From DATFEN01 sp035691285 (GTDB lineage: Bacteria > Acidobacteriota > Vicinamibacteria > Fen-336), in the NCBI GenBank assembly GCA_035691285.1, contig DASSJI010000067.1:1-24017 (forward strand): DNA of 24,017 nucleotides, written 5' to 3'. The notes beneath the pieces were generated by a model that did no database searches, had not been told where the DNA came from, and worked only from the letters and a program-made list of their open reading frames with translations. Made by a program: the position numbers and the translations under genes. Shown piece after piece: positions 14,662 through 23,565 of the stretch (positions within the stretch are counted from its first letter, which is position 1; every line of letters begins with the position of its first letter).

Positions 14662-16977
14662 ATGAAGCGGCGCGGGCCGTTCCTGGCGCTCCTCGCGGCC
14701 CTCGTCGCCGCCGGCGCGGTGCTGTTCCTGGTGCGGCCGGGCCTGCGCCCCTCCTGGCTCTCCGGCGTGCCGCGAAACCTGCTGATCGTGACCCTCGACA
14801 CGCTCCGGGCCGACCACGTGGGCAGCTACGGCTACGCCGCCGCCCGCACGCCCCGCCTCGACGGCCTGGCCGCGCGCGGTCTCCGCTTCGAGCGGGCCAC
14901 GACGGTGGCACCCCTGACGCTGCCCGCGCACTCGTCCCTGCTCACGGGGACCTTCCTCGCCTTCCACGGTGTCCGCGACAACGGCGGCTTCTACCTCGGC
15001 GACGACCAGGTCACGCTGGCCGAGGTGCTGAAGGAGCGGGGATTCCGCACCGGCGCCTTCGTCTCCGCGTTCGTCCTCGACTCCCGCTGGGGCATTGCGC
15101 AAGGCTTCGAGCGCTTCTTCGACGACTTCGACTTCTCGAAGTTCGAGAAGGCGGCCGGGATGGACGCGATCCAGCGTCCCGGGCGCGAGACGGTGGACGC
15201 CGCGCTCGCCTGGCTCGAGGAGGACCGGCGCAAGCCCTTCTTCGCCTGGGTGCACCTCTACGACCCCCACACGCCCTACGCCGCGCCCCCCGAGCAGGCC
15301 GCGCGCTTCCCGCGCACGTTGCAGGGCGCCTACGACGCGGAGATCGCCGAGGCGGACACGCAGCTCGGTCGGCTCCTCGACGCCCTCGAGAGCGACGGCC
15401 GCCTGGGGTCGACGCTGGTGGCGGTGCTCGGGGACCACGGCGAGATGCTGGGGGAGCACGGCGAGCAGACCCACAGCTTCTTCGTCTACGAGGCCGCGGT
15501 GCGGATCCCGCTGGTCCTGTCCGGCCCAGGCGTGCCCGCCCGCGTCGTGAAGGACCAGGTCCGCATCGTGGACGTGATGCCCACGGCCCTCGAGCTGCTG
15601 AAGGTCGAGGCGCCCGCAGCGGTCCAGGGGTCGAGCCTGATGCCCCTCGCGCGCGGCGTGCGGCTGGGGCTGAAAGCCGTCGCCGAGAGCTGGTACCCGC
15701 GCTTCCATTACGGCTGGAGCGAGCTCGTCACGATCCAGGACGAGCGCTTCAAGCTGATCCGCGCGCCGCGCCCGGAGCTCTACGACGTTCAGCGCGACCC
15801 GGGGGAGCGCGACGACCTCGCCGCCACGGAGCCCCGGCAGGTCGAGGTGCTCCGCGGGGCGCTCGAGGAGCTGCTCGCGCGGCTCGGGAGCGGGAAGGCC
15901 GTCGCGGCTCCCCAGGCGATGGACGCCGAGACGTCGGAGCGGCTCCAGGCGCTGGGCTACGTCGGCGGGACCATCAGCGCGCGGCACCTCGAGGAGCGGC
16001 CCCGGGGCGACCCGAAGGACAAGATCGAGCTCTACAACCTGCTGAAGCGCGCCTCGGGCGCGTCGAGCGAGGGCCGGACCGACGAGGCCCTCGCCCACGT
16101 GCGCCGGGTCCTCGAACAGGACCCCGAGGTGCTGGAAGGCCACATGCTGCTCGGCAACTTCCTGGCCAAGGAGAAGCGCCACGCCGAGGCGATCGTCTCC
16201 TACAAGAAGGCCCTCGCCCTGGACCCCGAGCACCACGAGTCCCTGTTCCGGCTGGCGCTGGCCTACAAGGAGCTGGGTCGGCTCGCCGACGCCCGGGTTG
16301 GCTTCGAGCGGGCGCAGCAGCTCGACCCGCGCAACCTGCGGATCACGATCCAGCTCGCAGACCTGGAGATGCGGGAGAGGCGCTTCGAAGCCGCCGAGGA
16401 GCGGCTGAAGAAGGCCGTGGCCGGGCAGGAGGAGCCGCAGCGGCTGCTGCTCAAGCTCGGCGAGTGCTACCTCGAGATGAAGCGCTGGGAGGACGCCGAG
16501 AAGGCGCTGAGGGACGCCATCTCGCACGACGCGAGGCTCGAGGGCGCGCACTTCAACCTGGGCCTGGCCCTCGAGGAGCGCGGCGATCCCGCCGGGGCCC
16601 AGGCCGCCTATGCCAAGGAGATCGAGCAGAACCCGAAGGCGTATCGCGCCGCCTTCAACCTCGGCCGTCTTCTTCAGCGCAGCGGCCGGCCACGCGAGGC
16701 CCTCGAGCGGTTCCGGCAGGTCGTGCCGCTGGCGCCCGACTTCGCCATCGGACGGCTGTACCTCGCCAAGGCGCTCCTGGACGCGGGCGACCTGGAGGAA
16801 GCCGAGCGCGAGGCACGCGCCGGCCTGGCGCTGCGCCCCGAGACCACGCTGGCCCCGCTCGGCCACTTCGTCCTCGCCGACGTGTACAACCGTCAGGGCC
16901 GGCTGAACGAGGCGAGGGCGGAGCAGGCCGCAGGCGAGCGGCTCGCCCGGGCCGCTCCGGCGGTCGCGCGCCGCTAA
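14662..16977 (+). CDS. Membrane-anchored sulfatase-fold (alkaline phosphatase superfamily) protein with TPR domain
   Basis: This 771-residue protein has an N-terminal membrane segment (about residues 7-24) and then a sulfatase/arylsulfatase-fold domain to about 400. Metal-site segments are NLLIVTLDTLRADHVGSYG (Asp46) and VAVLGDHGEMLGEHG (Asp258, His259). HLYDPHTPYAAP and LYDVQRDPGERDDLA are also typical of the family. The nucleophile motif, normally Cys/Ser-x-Pro-x-Arg, reads Thr86-Leu-Pro-Ala-His90. Formylglycine maturation is therefore impossible, and a Thr nucleophile as in phosphotransferase relatives is more likely. From about 450 to the end there are at least seven TPR repeats (AEAIVSYKKALALDPEHHES and so on). 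The active domain is probably outside the membrane. The substrate is unknown; a phospho- or phospholipid-type ester is one inference. It converges with the permease gene 4 bp away. Confidence 0.92.
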   Translation: MKRRGPFLALLAALVAAGAVLFLVRPGLRPSWLSGVPRNLLIVTLDTLRADHVGSYGYAAARTPRLDGLAARGLRFERATTVAPLTLPAHSSLLTGTFLAFHGVRDNGGFYLGDDQVTLAEVLKERGFRTGAFVSAFVLDSRWGIAQGFERFFDDFDFSKFEKAAGMDAIQRPGRETVDAALAWLEEDRRKPFFAWVHLYDPHTPYAAPPEQAARFPRTLQGAYDAEIAEADTQLGRLLDALESDGRLGSTLVAVLGDHGEMLGEHGEQTHSFFVYEAAVRIPLVLSGPGVPARVVKDQVRIVDVMPTALELLKVEAPAAVQGSSLMPLARGVRLGLKAVAESWYPRFHYGWSELVTIQDERFKLIRAPRPELYDVQRDPGERDDLAATEPRQVEVLRGALEELLARLGSGKAVAAPQAMDAETSERLQALGYVGGTISARHLEERPRGDPKDKIELYNLLKRASGASSEGRTDEALAHVRRVLEQDPEVLEGHMLLGNFLAKEKRHAEAIVSYKKALALDPEHHESLFRLALAYKELGRLADARVGFERAQQLDPRNLRITIQLADLEMRERRFEAAEERLKKAVAGQEEPQRLLLKLGECYLEMKRWEDAEKALRDAISHDARLEGAHFNLGLALEERGDPAGAQAAYAKEIEQNPKAYRAAFNLGRLLQRSGRPREALERFRQVVPLAPDFAIGRLYLAKALLDAGDLEEAEREARAGLALRPETTLAPLGHFVLADVYNRQGRLNEARAEQAAGERLARAAPAVARR

Positions 16978-16981
16978 GACG

Positions 16982-19723
16982 TCACTCGTAGCGCAAGGCC
17001 ACGAGCGGGTCGACGCTCGTGGCGCGGCGGGCGGGGAGATAGCACGCGAACCCCGCGGCCAGCAGCAGGAGAGCGACCATGCCGCCGAATGCCAACGGGT
17101 CCGCGGTGCTGATCCCGAGCAGCAGCGAGGCGAGCCCCCTGGCCGCGACGAAGGCGGCGAGGGAGCCGAGCAGGGCGCCGCTGCCGACGATCGCGAGGGC
17201 CTGCAGCATCACCAGGCGCAGGACGTCGGCGGCCTTGGCACCCAGCGCCATGCGGATGCCGACCTCCTGCGTTCGCTGCGCCACCGAATAGGACACGACG
17301 CCATGCACGCCCAGGGCCGCGAGGGCCAGGGCCAGGGCGCCGAAGATGCCCAGCATCGTCGCTGCCATCCGGGGCGCCCACAGCACCTGGTCCAGGAGCG
17401 TGCCGATCGTCTGCACGCCGACGAGCGGCATGCCGGGCGCCAGGGTCTGAACCTGCCGGCGCACGGCGCCCAGCGCCGCCGTCGGGTCGGAGGTGGTGCG
17501 CACGTGGAGGGTCGCGCCGGGCGAGAAGTGCTGGCGCAGCGGCAGGTAGAAGTGGGAAGCGGGCGCCTCGCCGAGCGACTCGTATTTCGCGTCACCCGCG
17601 ATGCCCACCACCTCGATGATCCAGGACTCGCCGAAGACCCGGAAGCGCTGTCCCACGGCGTCGGTTCCGGGCCACACGCGCTGCGCCATCGTCTGGTTGA
17701 CGACGGCGACCATGGGTCCGCCCTCCCGGTCCGCTTCCGTGAACGCCCGCCCGCGGACGACGGGGATCCCGCTGGCCTCGAAGAAGCCCGGGTCCACCTG
17801 GTTGAGGTTCGTGAGCCTGCCGCCGCGCCGATCGCTGGTGTCGACACCCTCGGGGAACACGGTCCGCGAGAGGAAGCCGCCCATCAGGGGCGTCGAGGCC
17901 AGGGACGCGGCGCGGACCATGGGCAGCTCCCGCACACGCTCGACGGCCTGCCTGTAGAACTCCTGCCCCCGCGCCGCGTCCATCCCCTGCGCGGCGACGT
18001 TGAAGGACAAGAGCATCAGGTTGCGGCTCTCGAAGCCGGGATCGATCTGCAGCGCCTGGTGCAGGCTGCGCAGGAACAGGCCCGCGCCCACGAGCGCCAC
18101 GAGGGAAAGCGCCACCTGGCCCGCCACCAGCGCGTTGCGAAGGCTGAACCAGCGGTTGGCGTCGCTGCGCAAGCTGGTGCGTTCCTTGAGCGCCAGGGCG
18201 AGGCTGGGCCGCGAGGCCCGCAGCGCCGGGAGCAGGCCGAAGCCCAGCCCGGTCAGCCCCGAGATCGCCAGCGTGAAGCCCAGCACACCGGGGTCCAGGG
18301 ACAGGTCGAGAGCCGCCTGCTCCAGGAAGGCCGGGCGCACGGCCCAGAGCGCCTTCCGGCTCCAGTGCGCGAAGAGCAGGCCCAGGCCGCCGGCGAGGAG
18401 CGCCAGCAGCGCGCTCTCCGTCAGGAGCTGTCGCGCCAGCCTGTAGCGGCTGGCGCCCAGGGAGACGCGCACCGCCAGCTCGCGCTCGCGACCGGCCGCC
18501 CGCGCCAGGAGCAGGTTGGCCACGTTGCCGCAGGCGATCAGGAGCACCAGCGCCACGACCCCCATCATCGCGGCGCCGGCGGCGACGAAGGCCTCGCGCC
18601 GGTTCGGATTGAGGGCGGCCTCGGCCAGCGGCAGCGCCGTGAAGCTGCGCTGGTCGTTGTCGCGAGGAAAGGCCTGGGCGAGCTGTCGTCCGGCAGCGCC
18701 GAGGGCCGCCTTCGCCTGCTCCACGGAGGCGCCGGGCGCGAGCCGCGCGAAGCTGAAGAAGGTCAGGGTACGCCTGTCGTCCCAGTTCTCGCGCACGAAG
18801 CCGCTCACGACCTGCTGGTACATCGCCTGCGGCACCCAGACGTCGGTGCCGAACAGCGTGAAGACGCCGCGGAACCTCGGCGGAAGGATGCCGACCACGG
18901 TGAAGTCAAGGCCGTTGAGCCGGATCGTGTTGCCGACGAGTGAGCGGTCGCCGCCGAAGCGGTTCTGCCAGAGCCCATGGCTGATCACGACAACCTGGTG
19001 CGCGCCGGGCACCCCGTCCTCCTCGGGCGTGAAGGTCCGGCCGTACGCAGCCTTCACGCCGAGGACCTCGAAGTAGTTGCCAGACGCCACGCACGCCTGG
19101 ATTTCTTCAGGGTCGCCGGCGCCGCTCGTGATGCTCAAGGGCGTGAAGGTGAAGCCCGCCACCGACGAGAACACGTCTGTCTGGTCGCGCAGGTCCTGGT
19201 AGTTGGGCCGGGAGATGGGCATGAGATCGTTGCCCTGGCCCTTGTTGCGCTCGTCGGTCGTGAAGATCGACACCAGCGATCCAACGTCGTGGACCGGTAG
19301 CGGGCTCAAGAACAGGGCCTTCACCACGGTGAAGATCGTGGTGTTGGCGCCGATGCCCAGGGCCAGGGACAGGAGCGCGGCGGCGCTGAAGCCCCGGTTC
19401 TTCGCCAGCACGCGAGCGGCGTAGCGCAGGTCCTGCCAGGAGTCCGCGAACACGTTGACCCTCCCTTCGCCGCCGGGCACGAGGGAGAGCGCGAGCGAAG
19501 GCGCCGCGGCGGCGCGTGCGATCTCGCGGGCCAGGGCCGGGCCGTCCCGCAGCTCGGCCAACGCTTCCACCGCTGCTTCCGCCTGCGTGGCGCCGCGCGC
19601 CAGCGCCTCGGCGTAGCGCTGCTCGAGGTCCTGGGCCAGCTCCTCGACGATCTCGGCCTCCCGGCAGGGATCGAGCTTCAGCCCGGCCACCCTCTCGCGA
19701 ACCGCCTGCGCCCAGTCCGGCAT
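16982..19723 (-). CDS. ADOP-type ABC permease (MacB/FtsX family) with N-terminal prefix domain
   Basis: This 913-residue inner-membrane protein belongs to the MacB/FtsX permease superfamily, in the 'acidobacterial duplicated orphan permease' form. Residues 1-90 form a helical permease-prefix domain (REAEIVEELAQDLEQRY, ALARGATQAEAAVEAL). The first MacB periplasmic core domain and membrane helices follow, starting at WQDLRYAARVLAKNRGFSAA and LALGIGANTTIFTVVKALFL. The first FtsX module is ALVLLIACGNVANLLLARAA with ERELAVRVSLGASR. A second, duplicated module ends with GALALALAALGVHGVVSYSV, QEVGIRMALGAKAADVLRL and CYLPARRATSVDPLVALRYE. No ATP-binding partner is encoded next to it, as is usual for ADOPs. 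ATG 19723 starts 2 nt after the PadR stop with GGTGAGG upstream; the longer open frame is antisense or out of frame with padR. It may export a metabolite or peptide, or act as a mechanotransmitter. Confidence 0.94.
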   Translation of the reverse strand: MPDWAQAVRERVAGLKLDPCREAEIVEELAQDLEQRYAEALARGATQAEAAVEALAELRDGPALAREIARAAAAPSLALSLVPGGEGRVNVFADSWQDLRYAARVLAKNRGFSAAALLSLALGIGANTTIFTVVKALFLSPLPVHDVGSLVSIFTTDERNKGQGNDLMPISRPNYQDLRDQTDVFSSVAGFTFTPLSITSGAGDPEEIQACVASGNYFEVLGVKAAYGRTFTPEEDGVPGAHQVVVISHGLWQNRFGGDRSLVGNTIRLNGLDFTVVGILPPRFRGVFTLFGTDVWVPQAMYQQVVSGFVRENWDDRRTLTFFSFARLAPGASVEQAKAALGAAGRQLAQAFPRDNDQRSFTALPLAEAALNPNRREAFVAAGAAMMGVVALVLLIACGNVANLLLARAAGRERELAVRVSLGASRYRLARQLLTESALLALLAGGLGLLFAHWSRKALWAVRPAFLEQAALDLSLDPGVLGFTLAISGLTGLGFGLLPALRASRPSLALALKERTSLRSDANRWFSLRNALVAGQVALSLVALVGAGLFLRSLHQALQIDPGFESRNLMLLSFNVAAQGMDAARGQEFYRQAVERVRELPMVRAASLASTPLMGGFLSRTVFPEGVDTSDRRGGRLTNLNQVDPGFFEASGIPVVRGRAFTEADREGGPMVAVVNQTMAQRVWPGTDAVGQRFRVFGESWIIEVVGIAGDAKYESLGEAPASHFYLPLRQHFSPGATLHVRTTSDPTAALGAVRRQVQTLAPGMPLVGVQTIGTLLDQVLWAPRMAATMLGIFGALALALAALGVHGVVSYSVAQRTQEVGIRMALGAKAADVLRLVMLQALAIVGSGALLGSLAAFVAARGLASLLLGISTADPLAFGGMVALLLLAAGFACYLPARRATSVDPLVALRYE

Positions 19724-19725
19724 GC

Positions 19726-20073
19726 CTACGCGGGCCTCACCCCCAGCACGCGATCGATCGCCGCCACGAACTCCCGCCAGCCGCTCCGCTGCGCCTGAAG
19801 CACCTTTCGCCCCGCGGGCGTGATCCGGTAGAAGCGGCGCCGGCGCTGGCCCGCGCGCTCCACCCAGCGCCCCTGGATGAGGCCGCGGCGCTCCAGCCGG
19901 TAGAGGAGCGGGTAGAGCGAGGCCACGTGGAACTGCACCACCCCGCGGGAGCGCTGCTCGATCAGCTTGCCGAGCTCGTAGCCGTGTCGCGGCCGGTCCT
20001 CCACCAGGGACAGCAGCAGCAGCTCCGCGCTCCCCTTCTTGAGCTCCCGGTCCAGGACGCTCGTGGCTTCCAT
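19726..20073 (-). CDS. PadR-family transcriptional regulator
   Basis: This 115-residue winged-helix repressor of the PadR family probably controls itself and the permease gene that follows 2 nt downstream. The family signature is complete: KKGSAELLLLSLVEDRPRHG, then YELGKLIEQRS, then VVQFHVASLYPLLYRLERRG and YRITPAGRKVLQAQRSGW. The C-terminus is the short PadR-s2 type with one helix. ATG 20073 (MEATSVLD) is preferred because related proteins begin here and because the upstream alternative, ATG 20088, would place five codons across the inverted repeat. Either is possible, since neither has a strong Shine-Dalgarno. Pairing of such a regulator with an ADOP is a recurrent acidobacterial arrangement. 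The inducer is unknown. Confidence 0.93.
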   Translation of the reverse strand: MEATSVLDRELKKGSAELLLLSLVEDRPRHGYELGKLIEQRSRGVVQFHVASLYPLLYRLERRGLIQGRWVERAGQRRRRFYRITPAGRKVLQAQRSGWREFVAAIDRVLGVRPA

Positions 20074-20092
20074 ATATGTGAGCACCATATAT
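20072..20092. promoter_or_regulatory. Probable PadR operator (7-bp perfect inverted repeat)
   Basis: ATATATG (20072-20078) and CATATAT (20086-20092) form a perfect inverted repeat with a 7-bp centre, an unusually AT-rich patch in this GC-rich DNA. It overlaps both candidate padR starts. PadR regulators commonly bind palindromes of ATGT/ACAT character in their own promoters, so autoregulation of the padR-permease pair is likely. Confidence 0.6.
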
Positions 20093-20238
20093 CACACCGG
20101 TCCGGAATGGACAAGGCTGCGGAGGCCACGGCTTGCAAGCGGCCGGCGAGCGGCTCGTCGGAAGACCCGGCCATGACGCCGCTTTGCAGGAGCCGCCCGG
20201 TCATCTGAGCGGCTGGTCGCCGCGCTTTGGCGGGCTGT
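20093..20238. other. Gap between the padR operator and the IS21 element
   Basis: No gene is supported in these 146 bp; the short ORFs crossing it have no family resemblance. It should hold the upstream part of the padR promoter, although no clear -35/-10 pair is evident. It also contains the 12-mer ATGGACAAGGCT at 20107-20118, which recurs beyond the right end of the IS element. Confidence 0.4.
20107..20118 (+). repeat. Direct repeat copy 1 (ATGGACAAGGCT)
   Basis: An exact 12-base match to 23495-23506 in the same orientation, about 120 bp outside the left end of the IS21 element. It is longer than typical IS21 target duplications (4-8 bp) and does not abut the element, so its meaning is unclear. 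Confidence 0.5.
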
Positions 20239-20247
20239 TGTATGTAG

Positions 20248-20282
20248 GCGCTCACCGGGAACTGCGGTTTTCCGACTGGCGA
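20248..20282 (+). repeat. Left inverted repeat of the IS21 element
   Basis: It runs from GCGCTC through GCGGTTTTC to CTGGCGA and matches the reverse complement of 23433-23467 at 27 of 35 positions. This is the likely transposase binding site at the left end. The tip continues about 9-12 bp outward with weaker similarity. Confidence 0.8.
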
Positions 20283-20301
20283 GGTAGAGACTGGTCATCA
20301 T

Positions 20302-20318
20302 CCGCGCCGAAGGCGCGG
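20302..20318 (+). other. Short hairpin in the IS leader
   Basis: CCGCGCC and GGCGCGG form a 7-bp perfect stem around a GAA loop, between the left inverted repeat and the strong terminator-like hairpin. There is no T-run. The function is unknown. Confidence 0.35.
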
Positions 20319-20360
20319 CCGGCGTGACGCGCTAATCTCTCGGCGGCAGGCGTAGAAACG

Positions 20361-20395
20361 AAACCCCGGTCGTCTTGGCGGACGACCGGGGTTTT
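20361..20395 (+). terminator. Strong terminator-like hairpin inside the IS left end
   Basis: An 11-bp perfect stem (20364-20374 with 20381-20391) closes a 6-nt loop. It is flanked by AAA and TTT, extending the pairing to 14 bp, and is followed by TTTTG. It has the form of a rho-independent terminator and, because of the A-run, could work in both directions. Placed between the left inverted repeat and the first IS gene, it would block transcription entering from outside. Confidence 0.7.
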
Positions 20396-20487
20396 GTGTG
20401 TGACCCCCGCAAGGGAAGCCGCACACGGCATCGTAGGCGAGCTTTCCATGACGGCGGTCGTCTGTCGAGCCCTGCCGTGCGGGGCCG

Positions 20488-20874
20488 ATGGCGAGCGCCG
20501 AGCAAGTCCTTCTTCGTCAACGCTTGTGCCGGGCGGAAGCGTGCGGGGCGGTGTTCTACCTGTGCGGGCGCTGCGACCACGGGCAGCGCTACTGCTCAGA
20601 GCGATGTCGGGAGAAGGCGCGGCGTGAGCAGCGCCGCGCGGCCAACCGCCGGCACCAGCAGAGTCCCGAAGGACGGCTCGACCACCGCGACCGGCAGCGG
20701 GAGTACCGGCGGCGGCTGATCGCGCGGCGCGTGACGGATCAGGGTAGCAACGCAGCGATCGGTTTCTCTACCCTGGCTGCGCCGACGCCGGCGCCGCTCG
20801 TTCGCTGCGGGAACGAGGTCTTGTGTCGCATCTGCGGCAGCGTCGGCGTGCTGATCGACCCATTCTGTGGGTGA
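20488..20874 (+). CDS. Cys-rich zinc-finger-like protein, accessory to the IS21 element
   Basis: This 128-residue basic protein has two Cys clusters. The N-terminal one has Cys at about 14, 19, 26, 29, 36 and 40 (including CGRCDHGQRYCSERC), resembling a treble-clef or MYND/zinc-ribbon knuckle. A very Arg-rich helix follows (KARREQRRAANRRHQQSPEG, then HRDRQREYRRRL). The C-terminal cluster has Cys at about 107, 113, 116 and 127 (LCRICG). It is probably a nucleic-acid-binding protein, judging by charge and fingers. It starts at ATG 20488 with GGGG a few bases upstream and ends 4 nt before, or 8 nt inside, istA, so it is coupled to the transposase. Proteins of this look do occur beside IS21 genes in my recollection, but I know of no established role. 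Confidence 0.75.
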   Translation: MASAEQVLLRQRLCRAEACGAVFYLCGRCDHGQRYCSERCREKARREQRRAANRRHQQSPEGRLDHRDRQREYRRRLIARRVTDQGSNAAIGFSTLAAPTPAPLVRCGNEVLCRICGSVGVLIDPFCG

Positions 20875-20878
20875 GGAG

Positions 20879-22375
<1,497 letters not shown>

Positions 22376-23119
22376 GCTCAAGGAGCAGCTCGCCCAGATC
22401 GGCCTGCTCGCGCTCGCCGACTCGGTCGACGACTTCCTGGCGCGCGCCAGCAAGGGCCGCTTCTCGCCCCGTCAAGTCGTCGAGGAAGTGGTGCGCCTCG
22501 AGCTCGTCGAAGGCGCCAAGCGAAGCCTGGAGCGGCGGCTCGAACGCTCCCGCATCGGCCGCTTCAAGCCCATGGCCGACTTCGACTGGAACTGGACCAA
22601 GAGGATCGAGCGGGACGTGATCGAGCGTGCGCTGAATCTTGACTTCATCGAGGAGCACCGCAATCTCGTGCTGCTCGGCCCCAACGGTGTGGGCAAGACC
22701 ATGATCGCCAAGAACCTCGCCTACCAAGCCGCCCTCGCCGGCCACTCCGTCCTCTTCGTCACCGCGGCCGAGCTGCTCGACGACCTGCGCGCCGAAGTCG
22801 CCCACACCACCTTCCGACGCAAGCTCACCAAGTACGCCTCGCCGCAGATCCTCGTCATCGACGAGGTCGGCTATCTCTCCTACGACCACCACGCCGCCGA
22901 CCTGCTCTACAAGGTCGTCGACCGCCGCTACGAGAAGAAGTCGATCGTGCTCACCACCAACCTCGCCTTCCGTGACTGGAACACCGTCTTCCCAAACGCC
23001 ACCTCGATCGCCACGCTGCTCGACAAGCTCACACACCACGCCGACGTCACCGTCATCGAGGGCAACAGCTACCGCGTGCACGAGAGTCAGCAGGAAGCGG
23101 CCGCGCGGAGGAAGAAGAA

Positions 23120-23470
23120 GTGATCCGACCGGCTGACCAGGAGCGCGTCTACCTCGAGGCCGTGCTCGGAACCTACAGCTCGCTGCCAGGAACGCCGCCG
23201 CGACCCAGCCGGCAAGATCGTCGGCTGGCGCGGGAGCTGTGCCGCCGCGGCGTCCCGCTCAGGGTCGTCCGCGCCGCTCTCATCCTCGCTGCCGCCCGCC
23301 GAACACTCCGCTCGGGCCCGCCGCTACCACAGGTCAGAACCCTCCACTACTTCCTGCCCGCCATCGACGAGGTCCTCGACCAGCCGCTCGACCCCGCATA
23401 CGTCGATTACCTCGCCGCAAAGCTCAGGCCCTTCGCCAGCAAGAAAACCGCGCTTCTCGACGAGCGCTAA
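23120..23470 (+). CDS. Small accessory protein coupled to istB
   Basis: This 116-residue basic protein has no recognised domain and is predicted to be mainly helical. It contains QERVYLEAVLGTYSSLPGTP, DRRLARELCRRGVPLRVVRA and RTLHYFLPAIDEVL. GTG 23120 overlaps the istB stop by 4 nt, so it is very probably translated with istB. The last 13 codons run through the right inverted repeat (23433-23467), so its C-terminal sequence is constrained by the element end and it must be part of the IS, not host DNA. I recall similar small proteins after IstB in other GC-rich bacteria but no known function. A helper in transposition, such as DNA binding or an IstB regulator, is inference. Confidence 0.8.
   Translation: MIRPADQERVYLEAVLGTYSSLPGTPPRPSRQDRRLARELCRRGVPLRVVRAALILAAARRTLRSGPPLPQVRTLHYFLPAIDEVLDQPLDPAYVDYLAAKLRPFASKKTALLDER
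23433..23467 (-). repeat. Right inverted repeat of the IS21 element
   Basis: The reverse complement matches the left repeat 20248-20282 at 27 of 35 positions, sharing GCGCTC, GCGGTTTTC and CTGGCGA. It lies wholly inside the end of the last IS gene, and the element tip follows within about 13 bp. Confidence 0.8.
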
Positions 23471-23494
23471 CAGTTGTACATACCCTGGACACTC

Positions 23495-23506
23495 ATGGAC
23501 AAGGCT
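23495..23506 (+). repeat. Direct repeat copy 2 (ATGGACAAGGCT)
   Basis: An exact match to 20107-20118 in direct orientation, 14 bp beyond the presumed right end of the IS21 element. The surrounding bases differ after one position on each side. Confidence 0.5.
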
Positions 23507-23565
23507 TTCGCTCGATACGCATCGGAGGTCGCCGTCCACGCCCGAGCGGCGTGACGGCGGCGGGA

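Noticed and set aside
13411..14801. Extension of the HAD gene upstream to 14801
   Set aside because: The extra N-terminal codons are antisense to two plus-strand genes, while ATG 14084 has a good ribosome binding site and the normal HAD N-terminus.
14386..16866. Long minus-strand open frame (826 codons) opposite the sulfatase-fold/TPR gene
   Set aside because: Shadow of a gene with clear sulfatase-fold and TPR motifs; it would also overlap the small membrane-protein gene.
17303..18943. Plus-strand open frame (546 codons) opposite the permease
   Set aside because: Antisense composition typical of a shadow, and the minus-strand permease is unambiguous.
20107..20118. The 12-bp direct repeats as the target-site duplication of the IS21 element
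   Set aside because: They are longer than usual for IS21 and do not touch the inverted-repeat ends (about 120 and 14 bp away), so they are reported only as an unexplained repeat.
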